From assembly GCA_963835465.1 (NCBI GenBank), contig CAWIFR010000005.1, positions 248,001-312,000 of the forward strand: a stretch of DNA of 64,000 nucleotides, read 5' to 3'. The translations under genes were made by a program, and so were the position numbers. This DNA comes from Bog-756 sp963835465 (GTDB lineage Bacteria > Actinomycetota > Acidimicrobiia > Acidimicrobiales > RAAP-2). Positions 26,131 to 34,822 of the stretch are shown here, in pieces (position 1 is the first letter of the stretch; each line of letters begins with the position of its first letter). The notes under the pieces were generated by a model that worked only from the letters and a program-made list of their open reading frames with translations, was not told the origin of the DNA and ran no database searches.

Positions 26131-27705
26131 ATGGCCAAGAGCGGGCAGTCGGCGCGGGTCAGTCGAAGAACCTGATCCTCACGGCGATGATCTTCGCCGT
26201 CGCCATGACCTTCATCGACCAGACCATCGTGTCGATCGCCGTGCCCGAGATCCAAAAGGAGCTCGGTCTGAGCGCCACCGGGGTGCAGTGGGCGGTCAAC
26301 GCCTACCTGCTCTCGCTGGCCGCGTTCTTCGCCTTCGGCGGCCGGCTGGCCGACACGGTGGGCCACCGGAAGATGGCCATGCTCGGCGTGGTCGTCTTCG
26401 CCGGCGCCTCCGCCCTGTGCGGGCTGACCCCGAAGGGCAGCCTGGCCGAGGCGTGGATCGTGACCTTCCGGGCCGTCCAGGGCTTGGGCGGCGCCATCAT
26501 GTTCCCGGCCGCCCTGGCCATCGTGGTGCAGACCTTCCCCCTGCGGGAGCGGGGCAAGGCCCTGGCCACCTTCTTCGGTATCGCCGGCGGACTGACCGCC
26601 GTCGGCCCCATCCTCGGCGGGTACCTCACCCAGTGGACCTGGCGGGCCATCTTCTGGGTCAACATCCCCGTGGCCATCATCGCCCTGGTCCTCATCGTGA
26701 TCTCCAAGCCGACCACTGCCTACCGGGCGGCCAAGATGGACTACCGGGGCCTGGTCCTGATCGCCTCGGGCGTGGCCGCTCAGCGTGTTCGGCTTCCAGC
26801 AGTCCTCCATCTGGGGCTGGCACAATCCCGGCACCGGGCTGTGCATCGTCGCGGGACTGGTCCTGCTGGTGGTCTTCGCCCTGGTGGAGTTGCGCACCGA
26901 TCCTCCGCTGATGCAGGTCCGCATCTTCCGCATCCGCGCGTTCCTGGTCGAGAACCTGGTGCTCGGCGTGTCCATGCTGGCCTTCATCCCGGTCTTCTTC
27001 TTCGCCAGCGAGTACGCGGCCAGATCTCCCTGGGCAAGTCGGCCTCGCAGGCCGGCATCTTCCTGCTCTACTTCTTCATCGGCTTCGCGGTGGCCGCCCA
27101 GATCGGGGGCCGGATGCTGGACAGGGGCGGCGCCAAGCGCCCGGTGGTACTGGGCTGCGTGCTGGCCGCGGTGGGCTTCTACCTGTGGGCCGGCAAGGTC
27201 ACCGGGCTCAGCTTCAGCAACCAGCAGTGGTACATCATCCTCGCCGGGGCCGGCATGGGCTTCATGCTGGGGCCGGCCAGCACCGACGCCGTCAACCGGG
27301 CCTCCCGGCTGTCCTACGGCGAGGCCACCGGCATCACCCAGACGGTGCGCAACTACTCGGCCAGCCTGGGCCTGGCCATCCTGGGGACGGTGCTGGTCAC
27401 CGAGATGCGCTCCCGGCTGACCACCTCGCTCGTGGCCCAGGGTGTACCGCGGGGGATGGCGGCCACCGAGGCGGCCCGACTGGCGCAGTCCCAGGGGAGC
27501 AGCGGCAGCGTCGCCGTCCATCCCCCACTTCTACCGCCTCGACTTCGCCTACGCCACCCGCAGCGTCTTCTACGGGATGGCCGTGGCCATGGCCGTCGCC
27601 GCCGTGGTGGCGATCATCGGCCTGCGGGCCGGCCTGCAGGAGGATCCCAGCGAGGTTGGCACCCCATCGGTCGGCTCCGGGGAGATCGCCCCTGCCGAGG
27701 TCTGA
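26131..27705 (+). CDS. MFS multidrug transporter, EmrB/QacA (DHA2) type (several frameshifts)
   Basis: About 524 residues and 14 membrane spans when repaired. The family start is clear (FIDQTIVSIAVPEIQKEL, VQWAVNAYLLSLAA, then the motif-A-like GRLADTVGHRKMAM). The frame changes at about 26148, 26781, 27020 and 27520, alternating a missing and an extra base, and similarity continues across each break to the end SGEIAPAEV. The start at ATG 26131 assumes the first shift; otherwise 26187. Proton-driven export of a small molecule is expected. Confidence 0.82.
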
Positions 27706-27859
27706 GCCCGCAGGGCCCGCCGCCGGCTGGTGGCCCTCCCTTCTGTCGCCTCCGGCCGGTAGGCTGGTGACGGCAGTACGCAGTGCTCCGCGGTGACCGT
27801 GTCACCGCCCATGCCGCCGGCAGCCTTCGGGCGCTGGACGGTTCGATAGGAGGATGTCC

Positions 27860-28675
27860 ATGCCCGAGTCCCGGTCTGCACCGGTCACCGTCCCGTCCGT
27901 CCGCGCTGCCAAGCGCCGGGACGGACATCCGCCGCTGGTCATGGTGACCGCCTATGACGCGCCCGGCGCCCGCATCGCCGACGCCGCCGGGGTCGACCTC
28001 ATTCTGGTCGGCGACTCGGTGGCCAACAATGTCCTGGGCTACGAGGACAGCCTGCAGGTCACGGTGGAGGACCTGGCCCACCACACGGCGGCGGTAGCCC
28101 GGGCCAAGCCGGCGCCGCTCGTTGTCGCCGACCTCCCCTGGATGAGCTACCACCTCACGCCGGTCGACACGGTGCGGAACGCCGCCGTGCTGATCCGCGC
28201 CGGGGCCCAGGCCGTCAAGCTGGAAGGCGGGGCCAACCGGGTCCCCATGATCGAGGCCCTGATCGACGCCGAGATCCCGGTGATGGGCCATCTGGGGCTC
28301 ACACCGCAGTCGGTGCACGTGATGGGCGGGTACCGCGTCCAGGGCCGGGACCAGGCGGCCGCCCACTCGTTGGCCGTCGGCGCCAAGGCCATCGTGGCGG
28401 CCGGCTGCTTCGCCGTGGTCCTGGAGGGCGTGCCCGAATCGGTGGGTGCGGCCATCACCGACTCGCTCGACGTCCCCACCATCGGGATCGGCGCCGGACC
28501 GGCCTGCGACGGACAGGTACTGGTCTTCCACGACCTGCTGGGCTTCAACGACCGGGTCCCGAAATTCGTCCGCCGGTACGCGGAGCTCGGCGAGGCGGCC
28601 ACAGCGGCGGTGGCGGCCTATGCCGCCGACGTCCGGTCGGGGGCCTTCCCGGCCGACGCCGAGGTGTACCACTGA
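27860..28675 (+). CDS. panB: 3-methyl-2-oxobutanoate hydroxymethyltransferase
   Basis: First committed step of pantothenate (coenzyme A) synthesis: 2-oxoisovalerate plus methylene-tetrahydrofolate to ketopantoate. 271 residues. VMVTAYDAPGARIAD, metal-binding VGDSVANNVLGYEDS, KLEGG, and the catalytic region MGHLGLTPQSVHVMGGYRVQ. Two ATGs lie six bases apart; the second (27860) is chosen because AGGAGG abuts the first and is well spaced from the second. Confidence 0.95.
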   Translation: MPESRSAPVTVPSVRAAKRRDGHPPLVMVTAYDAPGARIADAAGVDLILVGDSVANNVLGYEDSLQVTVEDLAHHTAAVARAKPAPLVVADLPWMSYHLTPVDTVRNAAVLIRAGAQAVKLEGGANRVPMIEALIDAEIPVMGHLGLTPQSVHVMGGYRVQGRDQAAAHSLAVGAKAIVAAGCFAVVLEGVPESVGAAITDSLDVPTIGIGAGPACDGQVLVFHDLLGFNDRVPKFVRRYAELGEAATAAVAAYAADVRSGAFPADAEVYH

Positions 28676-28720
28676 GGAGGCGCCGGGTCGGGGCGGTCCC
28701 GGTGCCCTCTCGATTGCCGG

Positions 28721-28810
28721 TAGGGTAGAGCGGTCGTTCCGGCCACCCCCGTGGTGGCCATCCAGTTCCGACCTGCCCCACGCCGTGGGGCTCGGACAGG
28801 GTTCTGTCCG
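28721..28810 (+). promoter_or_regulatory. rpsF leader: candidate promoter and three tandem hairpins
   Basis: A -10-like TAGGGT (28721-28726) is followed by three perfect hairpins: GGCCACC/GGTGGCC (28741-28759), GCCCCAC/GTGGGGC (28775-28791) and CGGACAG/CTGTCCG (28793-28810), ending 23 bases before rpsF. S6 leaders in other bacteria bind the S6-S18 complex for autoregulation; this leader is a candidate for the same job, but I did not match it to the known S6:S18 motif. Confidence 0.5.
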
Positions 28811-28833
28811 ATCCAGAGGGAGGTGAGCCGCCC

Positions 28834-29172
28834 ATGCGGCCCTACGAAGTCATGGTCATTTTCGACACCGGAGCCGATGAGGCCGCCGTGAACGGCGTAC
28901 TCGACCGGGCCCTGGAGGCACTGAAGGCCAAGGGAGGTGTCCCCGGCCGGGTAGAGCGCTGGGGTCGACGCACTTTCGCCTACGAGGTTCAGCACAAGCG
29001 CGAGGGCTACTACGTGGTCATCGAGCTCACCGCGGAGCCCGCCGCCGTGGCCGACATGGAGCGGATCTTCGTCTTGGCCGACGAGGTGCTCCGCCACAAG
29101 GCCATGCGCATCCCGGACAAGGTGGCCGGCCGTCGGGCCGCCGCTGCCACCGCGACTGTCGGGGAGGCCTGA
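28834..29172 (+). CDS. rpsF: 30S ribosomal protein S6 (bS6)
   Basis: 112 residues. Starts RPYEVMVIFDTGADEAAV and contains the conserved WGRRTFAYEVQHKREGYYVVIEL strand-helix core (positions 45-68). Pairs with S18 on the small subunit platform. The ribosome site GGGAGGTGAG is near-perfect. First gene of the rpsF-ssb-rpsR-rplI operon, with three tandem hairpins in its leader. Confidence 0.97.
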   Translation: MRPYEVMVIFDTGADEAAVNGVLDRALEALKAKGGVPGRVERWGRRTFAYEVQHKREGYYVVIELTAEPAAVADMERIFVLADEVLRHKAMRIPDKVAGRRAAAATATVGEA

Positions 29173-29173
29173 G

Positions 29174-29653
29174 ATGGCCCCGGGCAACGCCATCACCCTG
29201 GTGGGCAACGTCACCCGCGATCCCGAGCTGCGCTTCACCAACACCGGGCAGGCCACGGCCAGCTTCGGCCTGGCCGTGAACCGCCGCTGGCAGAACCGCC
29301 AGACCCAGGAGTGGGAAGAGGCGGTGTCCTTCTTCGACGTGGTGTGCTGGCGGGAGATGGCCGAGAACGCCGCCGAGAGCCTGACCAAGGGCTCGCGGGT
29401 GATCGTCACCGGCCGGCTGGACCAGCGCAGCTGGGAGACCCCTGATGGGGACAAGCGGTCCAAGGTCGAGGTGGTGGCCGACGAGATCGGCCCCAGCATT
29501 CGCTGGGCCACCGCGCAGGTCACCAAGAATGAGCGGCGCGGCCCGAGCGACGGTGGCGGTCCCTCGGGCGGGGGTGGCCGGTCGTCAGGTGGAGGTGGCG
29601 GCGGCGCCGCCGCCGAGCCCCAAGGGTACGGATACAGCGAGGAGCCTTTCTAG
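29174..29653 (+). CDS. ssb: Single-stranded DNA-binding protein
   Basis: 159 residues. OB-fold (NAITLVGNVTRDPELRFT, FFDVVCWREMAENAAESL), then a Gly/Ser-rich linker (about 115-150) and an acidic end GYSEEPF; the canonical SSB tip is DDDIPF, so this tip is a degenerate partner-binding peptide. One base after rpsF; the TAG stop overlaps the rpsR GTG. Confidence 0.95.
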   Translation: MAPGNAITLVGNVTRDPELRFTNTGQATASFGLAVNRRWQNRQTQEWEEAVSFFDVVCWREMAENAAESLTKGSRVIVTGRLDQRSWETPDGDKRSKVEVVADEIGPSIRWATAQVTKNERRGPSDGGGPSGGGGRSSGGGGGGAAAEPQGYGYSEEPF

Positions 29654-30180
29654 TGGCACGCAACAACGATCGTGGAGGCACCACCAGGCGCGCTCCAAAG
29701 GACACCGGCCGGCGCATCAAGAAGAAGCCCTGCGCCCTGTGCAAGGACCGGGTGGAGTGGGTCGACTACAAAGATGTCGGACTGCTGCGCAAGTACATGA
29801 GCGACCGCGGAAAGATCCGCGCCCGGCGCGTCTCGGGCAACTGCACCCAGCACCAACGGGATGTGGCCATCGCCATCAAGACGGCCCGTGAGATGGTCCT
29901 GCTCCCCTATACCCAGCGGACCACCACCGAGCGTCCCGGTGGTCGGGGTGGGGGACGTGGCGGCCGCGAGGGTGGCTACGGCGGTCAGGGTGGTGCCGGC
30001 CGTGGCCGGCGCGACGAAGAGCGCTCACTCTCGGCCGACGCCACCTCCACTGCTGTCGCCGACGATGCTCCCCGGGCCACGACGGTCATCGACGAGGTGG
30101 TCGAGGTCACGGGGACCGGTGACGGCACCGTGAGCGAGTCCGAGGTCCAAGAGACCGTCACCGAGGGTGGCGAGGCCTGA
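29653..30180 (+). CDS. rpsR: 30S ribosomal protein S18 (bS18) with long C-terminal extension
   Basis: The first 95 residues are a standard S18, with KKKPCALCKDRVEWVDYKD, LLRKYMSDRGKIRARRVSGN and CTQHQRDVAIAIKTAR. Usual length is 75-90, but this reads 175 residues: after LLPYTQ comes a Gly/Arg-rich segment (about 97-125) and an acidic Thr/Val/Glu-rich tail. No frameshift is seen and rplI follows one base later, so the tail is probably real. The CxxC pair suggests a zinc-binding form. GTG start overlaps the ssb stop by one base. Confidence 0.93.
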   Translation: MARNNDRGGTTRRAPKDTGRRIKKKPCALCKDRVEWVDYKDVGLLRKYMSDRGKIRARRVSGNCTQHQRDVAIAIKTAREMVLLPYTQRTTTERPGGRGGGRGGREGGYGGQGGAGRGRRDEERSLSADATSTAVADDAPRATTVIDEVVEVTGTGDGTVSESEVQETVTEGGEA

Positions 30181-30181
30181 G

Positions 30182-30628
30182 ATGAAGGTCCTCCTCCGCA
30201 GTGACATCGACGGTGTGGGCAAGCGTGGGGACATCATCGATGTGTCCGGTGGCTTCGCCCGCAACCACCTGCTCCCGGCGGGCAAGGCCATCGCCGCTTC
30301 GCCCGGGATCGAGACGCAGGCGGCCGCCATGCGCCGGTCTCGCGACCTGAAGGACGCGCGCGACCGCGAGTCGTCCGAGACCGTGGCCCGCACCCTGGTG
30401 GGCAATGTGATCACCCTGCAGGCCCGGGCCACCGGCGAGCGTCTGTTCGGGTCGATCTCGGCTGCGGACATCGTCAAGAAGGTCGAGGAACAGACCGGCG
30501 CCGTGGTCGATCGCAAGGACCTGATCCTCGAGGAGCCCATCAAGACCGTGGGCGAGCACAACGTGCGGGTCGAACTCCTCGGTGGGGTGGTCTTCGAGCT
30601 GACCGTGGACGTCGCCGCCACCAGCTAA
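30182..30628 (+). CDS. rplI: 50S ribosomal protein L9 (bL9)
   Basis: 148 residues. Begins MKVLLRSDIDGVGKRGDIIDV and the conserved GGFARNHLLPAGKA, then the connecting helix and C-terminal domain (LFGSISAADIVKKVEEQ). The ATG follows the rpsR stop by one base; a slightly longer frame exists but lacks the family start. Confidence 0.96.
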   Translation: MKVLLRSDIDGVGKRGDIIDVSGGFARNHLLPAGKAIAASPGIETQAAAMRRSRDLKDARDRESSETVARTLVGNVITLQARATGERLFGSISAADIVKKVEEQTGAVVDRKDLILEEPIKTVGEHNVRVELLGGVVFELTVDVAATS

Positions 30629-30879
30629 ACCCAGCGCCTCACCGACGATTCTTCTGGTCGGGGGCCGGTCTGCGCCCCGTCGGCGAGCCAGCGGGACCGT
30701 CGCCCCCGACCCCCGGCATCCACCGCGCTGTCACACCCGGGGTCGATGATGACGGAGTGAGCCGATCTGTCCGCAGTCGACCCTGGCTTGTCCACGGTCC
30801 GTCCACACCCCCCCACAGGTATTTCCCCAGGAAGAGGCCCTTACGCTCCACAGGGCAACTCGGACAGGGTTGAGGAACA
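30629..30879. other. rplI-dnaB gap
   Basis: 251 bases with no gene recognised. It presumably holds the rplI terminator and the dnaB promoter; I see no clear hairpin-plus-T-run and no confident promoter. Confidence 0.4.
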
Positions 30880-32268
30880 ATGGTTCAAGCGTTTGACGAC
30901 ACGCGACCCCGCAGGCTCCTCGCCCCCAACGGGGGCAACGGGATGCCGGCGGGCCGCATCCCTCCGCACAACCTCGAGGCCGAGGAGTCCCTCCTCGGCG
31001 CCATGCTGTTGTCCCGTGACGCCATCGCCTCGGCCATGGAGATCTGCAAGCCCGAGGACTTCTACAAGTCGTCCCACGGGCACATCTTCCTGGCCATCAC
31101 CTCACTGTTCAGTCAGGGGGAGCCGGCGGACTGGGTGACGGTCACCGAGGAGCTGCGACGGCGTGGGTTGCTCGAAACCATCGGCGACCCCTCGGTCTTC
31201 GTCTCGCTGCAGGCCAATACCCCCTCCATCGGCAATGCCGACTACTACGCCCGCATCATCGAGGAGCACGCCCTCCTCCGGCGCCTGGTCTCGGTGGCCG
31301 GTGAGATCACCGAGCTGGGCTACAGCGTCCCCGAGGATGTCTCGGACGTACTCGATCGCGCCGAGAGCCTGGTGTTCGACGTCGCCCAGCGCCGGGTGGT
31401 CGACTCCATGACCCCGCTCCGGGATCTGCTCGGTGACGGCCTCGACCATCTCCAGCGTCTCTACGACCAGGGTGACGCCATCACCGGCCTGCCCACCGGC
31501 TACACGGATCTCGACGAGATCCTTTCGGGGTTGCAGCCGTCGAACCTGGTCGTGGTGGGCGCCCGCCCGTCCATGGGCAAGACCGCCTTCGCCCTGGGCA
31601 TGGTGGCTCATGCCGGGATCAAGATGAACGTCCCCACGCTGCTCTTCTCCCTCGAGATGAGCCACATGGAGCTCACCCAGCGCCTGCTCGGTTCCGAGGC
31701 CCGGGTCGACGCCAACCGGATGCGGACCGGCAACCTGCGGGATGCCGACTGGACCAAGGTGGGCCATGCCATCAGCCGGATGAGCGAGGCCCCCATCTTC
31801 ATCGACGACAACCCCAACCTCACGGTGATGGATATTCGGGCGCGTGCCCGGCGGTTGAAGAGCCGGGAGGGGTTGGGACTGGTGGTGGTGGACTACCTCC
31901 AGCTGATGACCGGTCGGAACGGTGCGGAGAACCGCCAGGTCGAGGTGTCCGAGATCAGCCGGGGCCTGAAGATCCTGGCCCGTGAGCTCGAGGTGCCGGT
32001 GGTGGCCTTGTCCCAGCTGTCCCGCGGGCTCGAGCAGCGTCAGGACAAGCGACCCATGCTGGCCGATCTGCGGGAGTCGGGCTCCATCGAGCAGGACGCC
32101 GACGTGGTGATGTTTATCTATCGCGACGAGATCTACAACCCCGAGGCTGCGGAGAGCCAAGGGGTGGCGGAGATCCATGTGGCCAAGCACCGCAACGGTC
32201 CCACCGGCATGCAGCGCCTGGCCTTCATCGGTCATCACACCCGCTTCGACAACATGGCCCGGGTGTAG
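30880..32268 (+). CDS. dnaB: Replicative DNA helicase DnaB
   Basis: 462 residues. N-terminal dimerisation domain (PPHNLEAEESLLGAML), RecA-like domain with Walker A ARPSMGKTAFALG, Walker B VVVDYLQLM, and the conserved ESGSIEQDADVVMFIYR with arginine finger region (HVAKHRNGPTG). Unlike the mycobacterial gene it carries no intein. Follows the rpsF operon in the conserved actinobacterial order. Confidence 0.96.
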   Translation: MVQAFDDTRPRRLLAPNGGNGMPAGRIPPHNLEAEESLLGAMLLSRDAIASAMEICKPEDFYKSSHGHIFLAITSLFSQGEPADWVTVTEELRRRGLLETIGDPSVFVSLQANTPSIGNADYYARIIEEHALLRRLVSVAGEITELGYSVPEDVSDVLDRAESLVFDVAQRRVVDSMTPLRDLLGDGLDHLQRLYDQGDAITGLPTGYTDLDEILSGLQPSNLVVVGARPSMGKTAFALGMVAHAGIKMNVPTLLFSLEMSHMELTQRLLGSEARVDANRMRTGNLRDADWTKVGHAISRMSEAPIFIDDNPNLTVMDIRARARRLKSREGLGLVVVDYLQLMTGRNGAENRQVEVSEISRGLKILARELEVPVVALSQLSRGLEQRQDKRPMLADLRESGSIEQDADVVMFIYRDEIYNPEAAESQGVAEIHVAKHRNGPTGMQRLAFIGHHTRFDNMARV

Positions 32269-32333
32269 TCCGGCCGAACGTGAAGCCCGGGCCGGCCGCC
32301 TGTCGCACCTGGGGCGTTCTCTACGATGCTCGG

Positions 32334-33809
32334 ATGACCACGGATCCGCATCCGCCCTCGGCCGAGCTGGCCTTCCTCGGGACGGAACGGCTCCTGCGGC
32401 GACTCGAGGAGGGGGTCCTGTCCAGCAGGGAACTGGTCGAGACCCTGGTGACGAGGATCGGGGCACTCGATGCCGCCGGAGGTGACATCGGGCTCCTCTC
32501 GGTGGCCGCGCTGGCCCCTGACGCCGTGGATGTCGCGGCCCGACGTGATGACGAACGGGCCGCAGGACGCCTCCGCGGCCCACTCCACGGCATCCCGGTG
32601 CTGGTGAAGGACAACATCGAGGTGAAGGGACTCCCGGCCGCGGCAGGTTCGACGGCGTTGTTGGGGCGCCCGGCCGGGGAAGCGCTGCTGGTCGCCCGCC
32701 TGCGGGAGGCCGGTGCCGTCGTGCTGGGCACCACCAACCTGTCCGAGTGGGCCAACATCCGCTCGGCCCGATCCACCAGCGGCTGGTCGGCGACCGGAGG
32801 CCTGGTGGGTAACCCCTGGGCGCTCGACCGCAGCGCGGGTGGGTCGTCCTCAGGGTCGGGCGCCGCCGTGGCTGCCGGCCTGGCTCCTCTGGCCGTAGGC
32901 ACGGAGACGGACGGGTCCATCATCTGCCCGGCGTCGGTCAACGGTGTGGTGGGGCTGAAGCCGACGGTGGGCTCGGTCCCGACCTCGGGTGTGGTGCCGG
33001 TCAGCGCCAGCCAGGACAGTCCCGGCCCCTTGGGCCGGAGTGTCGACGACGTCGCCCGGCTGTTCGCCGTGTTGTCCGGGTGTGACCGGACCGGCGCCGC
33101 CGGACCGGCGCCGACGCTGGTCCACGCCACCAACTGGCGCACCGGCCACGATCCCACGGACCGCTTGGTGGATGAGGTGATAGCCCGGCTCCGGGACGAG
33201 GGCGGACCCGTGCAGGAGCGCGTGGTCCCCATCCCGGCGCCGACCGATGAGGACGACGAGCTCACCGTGCTGCTGGCCGAGCTGGTCGACGACCTCGGCA
33301 CCTACCTGGCCCACCGTCCGGGGGATGGCGTGCGCTCGCTGGCCGAGGTGGTGGAGTTCGAGCTCGCCCACCCCGAGGTCGAGCTGGCCCACTTCGGTCA
33401 CGAACTGTTCGATCGGGCGGTGGCCTCCGGCGGCCGGGCCGGAGCCGCCTATGCCGGGGCGAGGGAGCGAAACCTCCGCTGGGCGGTGCACACCTGCCTC
33501 GAACCGGCCCTCGACGGTGCCGATGTCCTGGCTGCCCCGGCTTACGGGCCGGCCTGGAAGAGCGACCTGGTGGTGGGGGGCCATGCCAACGCCGCGGCCA
33601 GCTGCGCCACGTTTCCGGCGGCCGTGGCTGGCTGGCCCATCATCTCGGTCCCGATCGGTCTGGTCGGGGGCCTCCCCGTCGGCCTGGCCCTCATCGCCCG
33701 TCCTGGGGCGGAGTGGACGCTGCTGGACGCGGCGCGCCGCATCGAGGCACTCGTGGCCACTGTCGACCCGATCCCCCGCCCCTCCTGGTCTCGCCCGGGG
33801 CGGGGCTGA
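32334..33809 (+). CDS. Amidase signature (AS) family amidohydrolase
   Basis: 491 residues. Lys-Ser-Ser triad: lysine in IPVLVKDNIEVKG (about 88), the Gly/Ser-rich motif GGSSSGSGAAVAAGLAPLAV (Ser near 172) and the upstream second serine within the same motif region. Fold and length match glutamyl-tRNA amidotransferase A/6-aminohexanoate-type hydrolases; no gatC/gatB neighbours, so a stand-alone amidase. A TACGAT box eight bases before the ATG suggests a leaderless message. The open frame upstream to 32280 is ignored. Confidence 0.88.
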   Translation: MTTDPHPPSAELAFLGTERLLRRLEEGVLSSRELVETLVTRIGALDAAGGDIGLLSVAALAPDAVDVAARRDDERAAGRLRGPLHGIPVLVKDNIEVKGLPAAAGSTALLGRPAGEALLVARLREAGAVVLGTTNLSEWANIRSARSTSGWSATGGLVGNPWALDRSAGGSSSGSGAAVAAGLAPLAVGTETDGSIICPASVNGVVGLKPTVGSVPTSGVVPVSASQDSPGPLGRSVDDVARLFAVLSGCDRTGAAGPAPTLVHATNWRTGHDPTDRLVDEVIARLRDEGGPVQERVVPIPAPTDEDDELTVLLAELVDDLGTYLAHRPGDGVRSLAEVVEFELAHPEVELAHFGHELFDRAVASGGRAGAAYAGARERNLRWAVHTCLEPALDGADVLAAPAYGPAWKSDLVVGGHANAAASCATFPAAVAGWPIISVPIGLVGGLPVGLALIARPGAEWTLLDAARRIEALVATVDPIPRPSWSRPGRG

Positions 33810-33820
33810 GGGCCCCTCGG

Positions 33821-34300
33821 CTACCCGACCGACGGGGGCCCCGCCGGGGAGCCGGCCCCGCCGGACCCCACCATGGCCAGGATCTCCTCGATGGCCCGAT
33901 CCTGGGCCTCGAGGTGCTTCTGGATCTGCAGGGACTCGTGGAGCACGGCGTCGGCATCCCGGTAGGTCGCTTCCGAGCGTTTGTCGGAAGCGGCGCTGAG
34001 GATGTTCTGACCCACGATGATGATGGACAACAGCACCAGCTGGAGAAAGGTCTGGGCGATCCACGAGATGATGGCCGGCCGGCCGTTGCGGATGGCGTCG
34101 GGCAGGCTGATCAGGGCCAGCAGGGCGAAGGCGTAGGCACACCACATGGTCCCCACCGCGGTGGTGATCTTGATGGCCAGCCACGAGTTGAACCTCCTCG
34201 CCGGGCTGTCGGTCGGGAGCTGGTCGGCGACGGTGGTGGGGGCCCGGGCCTTTCGCTCTTCGATGTAGGGATGCGGTACGTGCTCGAACAGCGTGGACAT
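33821..34300 (-). CDS. Small membrane protein, DUF1003-like arrangement
   Basis: 159 residues: basic cytoplasmic N-terminus, two membrane helices (about 45-65 and 80-102, the second ending IIIVGQNILSAASD), then a charged helical tail (DADAVLHESLQIQKHLEAQDRAIEEI). The loop-plus-QN motif recalls DUF1003 proteins but I am unsure. Convergent with the amidase and divergent from the NUDIX gene. Function unknown. Confidence 0.75.
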   Translation of the reverse strand: MSTLFEHVPHPYIEERKARAPTTVADQLPTDSPARRFNSWLAIKITTAVGTMWCAYAFALLALISLPDAIRNGRPAIISWIAQTFLQLVLLSIIIVGQNILSAASDKRSEATYRDADAVLHESLQIQKHLEAQDRAIEEILAMVGSGGAGSPAGPPSVG

Positions 34301-34348
34301 GGACTGATCGTGGCATCCGTCCCTCCGGAATTCGGTGATGATGGGCCG

Positions 34349-34822
34349 GTGACCGAGTACGTGCTCCCCCGTGTCCCGGCGTCGTCTGGAGGGCTGATCC
34401 GGAACCGGGCCGGCGACCTGCTGATCCTCAAGCCGACCTACAAGTCGGGGTGGACGATCCCCGGCGGCCAGATGGAAGCGGACGGGGAGACTCCGTGGGA
34501 AGGATGTCGCCGGGAGGTGCTGGAGGAGACCGGCCTCACGGTGGAGACAGGTCGGCTGGCCTGCGTGGACTTCCTCCGACCCCGGGCCCGGCGACCCGGT
34601 GGGCTGCGCTTCCTGTTCGACTGTGGCGTCCTCGACCCTGGGGTGGAGGACGGCATCGTGCTCCAGGCCGAGGAGATCAGTGAGTGTCGGTGGGTGGTGG
34701 CCGAGGAGGCCCTAGAGCTCCTCAGCGGACCGGTGGGCCGCCGGGTGGGACAGGCCCTGGTGCACCCCGTGGGCACGGTCTACCTCGAGGACGGACGACC
34801 GGTGGGTGCCGTCACCTCCTGA
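34349..34822 (+). CDS. NUDIX hydrolase
   Basis: 157 residues. Nudix box GGQMEADGETPWEGCRREVL... ends REVLEETGL, with one extra residue in the first gap (G-x6-E instead of G-x5-E). Hydrolyses a nucleoside-diphosphate-linked compound; substrate unknown. An in-frame GTG at 34310 would add 13 residues but leaves only nine bases to the divergent gene, so 34349 is preferred. Confidence 0.83.
   Translation: MTEYVLPRVPASSGGLIRNRAGDLLILKPTYKSGWTIPGGQMEADGETPWEGCRREVLEETGLTVETGRLACVDFLRPRARRPGGLRFLFDCGVLDPGVEDGIVLQAEEISECRWVVAEEALELLSGPVGRRVGQALVHPVGTVYLEDGRPVGAVTS

Noticed and set aside
24732..27705. Treating the frameshifted genes as true pseudogenes
   Set aside because: Similarity continues in the next frame at each break, and the same kind of break occurs in essential dnaN, so errors are more likely.
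30880..32268. Intein in dnaB
   Set aside because: The RecA core reads through continuously at normal length, unlike the mycobacterial gene.
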